Virus record (IMG/VR): IMGVR_UViG_3300031566_000089
Location: 1-45,143 of that record
Reading direction: 5' to 3' (one strand)
DNA from: a virus
DNA: 45,143 nt
The position numbers and the translations under genes are program-made. Below the pieces are notes generated by a model. It was not told where the DNA came from. It did not search any database and worked only from the letters and a program-made list of their open reading frames with translations. Shown in pieces: positions 42,866 to 45,143 of the stretch. Each line of letters begins with the position of its first letter. Position 1 is the stretch's first letter.

Positions 42866-44077
42866 TCAAATAATGCTCCCCTGCGTGATCATGGGTGCCG
42901 GTGTCAGCGGCAGAGACCCCTCGCTGATGAGCCATTGCAGCATGACGAGGGTTATGGAGAAGTCCAGCGCCATGCTCCCTGCTCCCGTCGCTGCGCCTGC
43001 CGTGATGGTGCCCGCGTCCGCCCGCGCCCAACTCCCGCTTGTCTTGGTGAGGCTGTGTAGGTCGCCGACCCAAGTAGTGCCCGGTAGGAGCACATTTTCG
43101 TCGTTGGCAAGGTTGCAGTGAGTGTTGGCGAGCCACTTCTCTTCCCCGTCAGCGCTAGATTTAATGACGCCGCTCCAGACGGGGGCCCTCAGCACAGCCG
43201 CGCTCTCGCCCCAGCCAAGTGTCGCCAGGGATTCCATTGCGCTGTCCTGTACCTGGGAGACCTCAAAGCCTCCCAGGTATGTCGTGTTGCCGTCATTGCC
43301 CGTGGCGTCGTCCCAGTCTTCGTATCTTTCCTCGCCTGAACCTGGAACTGCTAACCAGTCCGCGTGGTCGCCCGCGCCCGCTGGATGCTGCGCGTCAACG
43401 GTGCCGATGGGGACGGCGGTAAGATGCGGCGCGTCAGCCTTACTTGTGCTGGTGGCGGCGCACACGTCGTCGATGCGGAGGTCTACGCCGATGTCTATTC
43501 CCCCCGTGCCCAGGTAGATATATGCGTTTTCGCCGGGGTTCATACCGTTCGGCGCAACGCCACAGTCCCACAATATCTGAGGCACCTGATCAATCAGGAC
43601 GGTATGCCAGACGTGGTTCGTTCCCAGAGTTAAGGGGTCAATGAACCAGACAAGGTGCGTGTAAGCGCCGTTACCCAACGTCCCCACCGACCAGGGGGAC
43701 AGGGGAACGAGGCGGTGGTAGGTGCCATCATGGTCGACAATACGGACTCTGCGGTCTGTGCCGACCTGTAGCGCATAGGCACGCTTGGGGCTCTCAGAGC
43801 TCATCCAGAATATCGCCCCTGCCGCCGTCGGGTTGCCGTCGTAATTAACCCATGCCTGCACACAGGTTATGCAAGTGTTGAGAGCACCTTCGAGGATTGT
43901 CGCGTTGCCGACGCTCCCGCTGGGGATTTGTAGTGCGCCGGTGCCGTACTTGACAGGCGTGGAAATGACGGTGATGCCGCCAGTGCCTGATATGGGGTTT
44001 ATACCGGTGCAGTCGACGCCATCAATCAGGTCGTCCAGCGACTCGCCGCCAGCACCGCCCTGCCATTCCCACTCCAT
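42866..44077 (-). CDS. Tail appendage protein with LamG/concanavalin-like domain
   Basis: 403 residues. Residues about 45-215 read as a jelly-roll lectin-like domain: YGTGALQIPSGS, TCVQAWVNYDG, AGAIFWMSSES, YALQVGTDRRVRI, THLVWFIDP, IYLGTGGIDIGVDLRIDDV. The rest (about 250-400) is beta-rich with tryptophans, perhaps a trimer-forming tail region. It follows a tail-fibre gene and is just upstream of the lysis cassette, the usual place of carbohydrate-binding tail proteins. Sugar binding is inferred. Confidence 0.7.
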   Translation of the reverse strand: MEWEWQGGAGGESLDDLIDGVDCTGINPISGTGGITVISTPVKYGTGALQIPSGSVGNATILEGALNTCITCVQAWVNYDGNPTAAGAIFWMSSESPKRAYALQVGTDRRVRIVDHDGTYHRLVPLSPWSVGTLGNGAYTHLVWFIDPLTLGTNHVWHTVLIDQVPQILWDCGVAPNGMNPGENAYIYLGTGGIDIGVDLRIDDVCAATSTSKADAPHLTAVPIGTVDAQHPAGAGDHADWLAVPGSGEERYEDWDDATGNDGNTTYLGGFEVSQVQDSAMESLATLGWGESAAVLRAPVWSGVIKSSADGEEKWLANTHCNLANDENVLLPGTTWVGDLHSLTKTSGSWARADAGTITAGAATGAGSMALDFSITLVMLQWLISEGSLPLTPAPMITQGSII

Positions 44078-44613
44078 TACGGCTTCTCCAGCGCGGACAG
44101 CACGGCCTTAGATTTCACGTCCAGCCTGTCACGCCTGATCCAGTATTGCTTGCCGCCACCGGCCACCTCGATATAGCCGTCTTCCTTGTCGGAAGTCGTC
44201 GGCTCGAACTGGTAGGTCGTCTCCATGTACTCCCTGATCGGCCCCGTCCACATGGTCGTGATTATCCGGCACTTCGCGGGGTCGATCTGTGGCCGCCGCC
44301 TGGTCTCCTCTTCCTCGATGGCAAGGCCCATCTCGACCATGCCCTTTAGCCAGACCTTGTGCCGTTCCGCAGGGTCGACGATGGTCTTTGCGGGAAGGTA
44401 GTCTCCCGGCCCCAGGAAGGCGATGCCACTCTTCTCATACACGGAGAGCGCGTGGTAGAAGCCGTCCGGCTTCCCCTTGTCGTCAAGGTGGAGAACCATA
44501 ATGTGGGGGTCGTAGATCGCTGCGAGTATGACGGGCTTCCGCCAGCGCTGCTCCATGCCGGAGAGCATCTCGTCGAGAATGTCTACGTCCTTCTCAGTCG
44601 CCAGCCTTATCAT
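44077..44613 (-). CDS. GNAT-like or assembly-associated protein
   Basis: 178 residues. MIRLATEKDVDILDEMLSGMEQRW followed by AAIYDPHIMVLHLDDKGKPDGFYHALSV resembles the start of a GNAT acetyltransferase fold, but the acetyl-CoA pyrophosphate loop (R/Q-x-x-G-x-G/A) is not seen, so activity is doubtful. It lies between tail genes, and similar proteins there may help fibre assembly. Start overlaps the stop of the upstream gene (ATGA context). Confidence 0.45.
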   Translation of the reverse strand: MIRLATEKDVDILDEMLSGMEQRWRKPVILAAIYDPHIMVLHLDDKGKPDGFYHALSVYEKSGIAFLGPGDYLPAKTIVDPAERHKVWLKGMVEMGLAIEEEETRRRPQIDPAKCRIITTMWTGPIREYMETTYQFEPTTSDKEDGYIEVAGGGKQYWIRRDRLDVKSKAVLSALEKP

Positions 44614-45143
44614 GTCGGCGTCACCTCAAGGCCGATGTCGAGCGCCACTATCCCCGAGTCGTCCACGTCCAGGAAGAAATCTAGCCAATCGCCTTTTGCG
44701 AAGGTCGACACCTCAAAGGTGTCGGTGTGACCTGCATAGTGCGTGGCCGCGATAGTCGGGCGGTTGGTCTGCGTGGTGAAGACGGTCGTTGATGTATTGC
44801 TATCCTCATTCGCTGCCGTTCGCTTGTGCATGTCTACGCGGATCGCACTCTCCGCCGCAACCGCGTAGGAACTGATCGTCAGCCTGACGAACGTACCGGC
44901 AAAGGGCATCGGGCCTCTTCTGAGCTTGGGGACGCTGGTGCTTTCCGGCACAGCGTAGAACGAGCCAGTGATCATATGGACGTTGGCACCGGGCAGGTCG
45001 CCGTTTACCACTGTATTCCAGGCCGGTGCCGCGCTCGCCGCGCCGTCCCCCGTCTGGGTATAGAACTTCTTGGTGGTAGTAGTGTTTCCGGCGACTTTCC
45101 CGCCCGTATCCGCGCCCGTACCGTAAGCGGTGTCGCCGAGCGC
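44610..45143 (-). CDS. Tail-fibre protein, C-terminal part (5' end outside window)
   Basis: The frame is open from the right edge for 177 codons: ALGDTAYGTGADTGGKVAGN, TTTTKKFYTQTGDGAASAAP, then a compact beta-rich C-terminal domain (GSFYAVPESTSVPKLRR, SAIRVDMHKRTAAN, KGDWLDFFLDVDDSG). The N-terminal part is a typical repeat of tail-fibre stalks. It may be the missing C terminus of the spike gene at the left edge if the molecule is circular. Family not recognised. Confidence 0.7.
   Translation of the reverse strand, partial: ALGDTAYGTGADTGGKVAGNTTTTKKFYTQTGDGAASAAPAWNTVVNGDLPGANVHMITGSFYAVPESTSVPKLRRGPMPFAGTFVRLTISSYAVAAESAIRVDMHKRTAANEDSNTSTTVFTTQTNRPTIAATHYAGHTDTFEVSTFAKGDWLDFFLDVDDSGIVALDIGLEVTPT

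Noticed and set aside
1-45143. CRISPR array
   Set aside because: No series of regularly spaced direct repeats was found; the hairpin elements at 26.9-28.5 kb are intergenic mRNA units with genes, not spacers, between them.
1-45143. Insertion sequence or transposase
   Set aside because: No transposase motifs or terminal inverted repeats with target duplications were seen; the only mobile-type genes are the integrase and the HNH endonucleases.

Overview
The window reads as most or all of a tailed double-stranded DNA phage genome (a temperate phage or prophage), not ordinary bacterial chromosome. It holds a full head module (small and large terminase, portal, scaffold, N4 gp56-like major capsid protein), tail appendages, an endolysin cassette, a tyrosine integrase, a primase-polymerase with a RepA/DnaB-like ATPase, and dozens of small tightly overlapping ORFs. 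No contractile-sheath gene or clear tape-measure gene is visible. A 1219-residue polyvalent internal protein and a beta-propeller-like tail protein argue for a podovirus-type particle. The host cannot be named from the sequence. Base composition is moderately GC-rich, and Shine-Dalgarno sites (AGGAG) and sigma70-like promoters are conventional bacterial ones.

Layout. (1) 1-22.5 kb, leftward: virion genes. Transcription order runs from zinc-ribbon genes at 22.5 kb through paired virion-surface paralogs, terminases, portal, internal virion proteins, scaffold, capsid, three tandem 100-aa proteins, a two-gene glycosyltransferase/methyltransferase cassette, neck and tail proteins, and a beta-helix tail spike running off the left edge. 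One membrane-protein gene (11368-11517) sits on the opposite strand with its own divergent promoter. (2) 22.6-26.2 kb, mainly leftward small genes, with one small rightward pair (23666-24036) and a noncoding stretch holding a large hairpin (about 25.0-25.4 kb). (3) 26.2-28.9 kb: the only long rightward operon, nine small genes whose intergenic gaps carry a repeated, covarying hairpin followed by a purine-rich ribosome binding site. It starts from a divergent promoter region with direct repeats. (4) 28.9-37.4 kb, leftward: replication and nucleic-acid metabolism (ATPase, prim-pol, VRR-NUC nuclease, HNH protein, zinc-ribbon proteins), a membrane coiled-coil protein and a transglycosylase domain in overlapping frames, and many small ORFs joined by ATGA or TGATG overlaps. 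(5) 37.4-39.3 kb: integrase region, with about 600 bp of upstream and 450 bp of downstream noncoding DNA rich in inverted repeats, a tRNA T-arm-like piece and repeated promoter-like elements. (6) 39.3-45.1 kb, leftward: freestanding HNH endonuclease, metallophosphoesterase, metallopeptidase-like protein, amidase endolysin, holin-like membrane proteins, then tail appendage genes running off the right edge.

The two edge genes are both tail-fibre-like and on the same strand, which fits a circular or circularly permuted molecule opened inside the tail-fibre region. Joined directly they would be out of frame by one base, so this is not proven.

Most unusual parts: the repeated hairpin/RBS units of the rightward operon; a glycosyltransferase plus glycosyltransferase-methyltransferase fusion next to triplicated small virion proteins; structured noncoding DNA around the integrase; and promoter-then-hairpin leaders in front of several leftward operons. 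Several genes below 60 codons were found by reading the gaps between larger genes.
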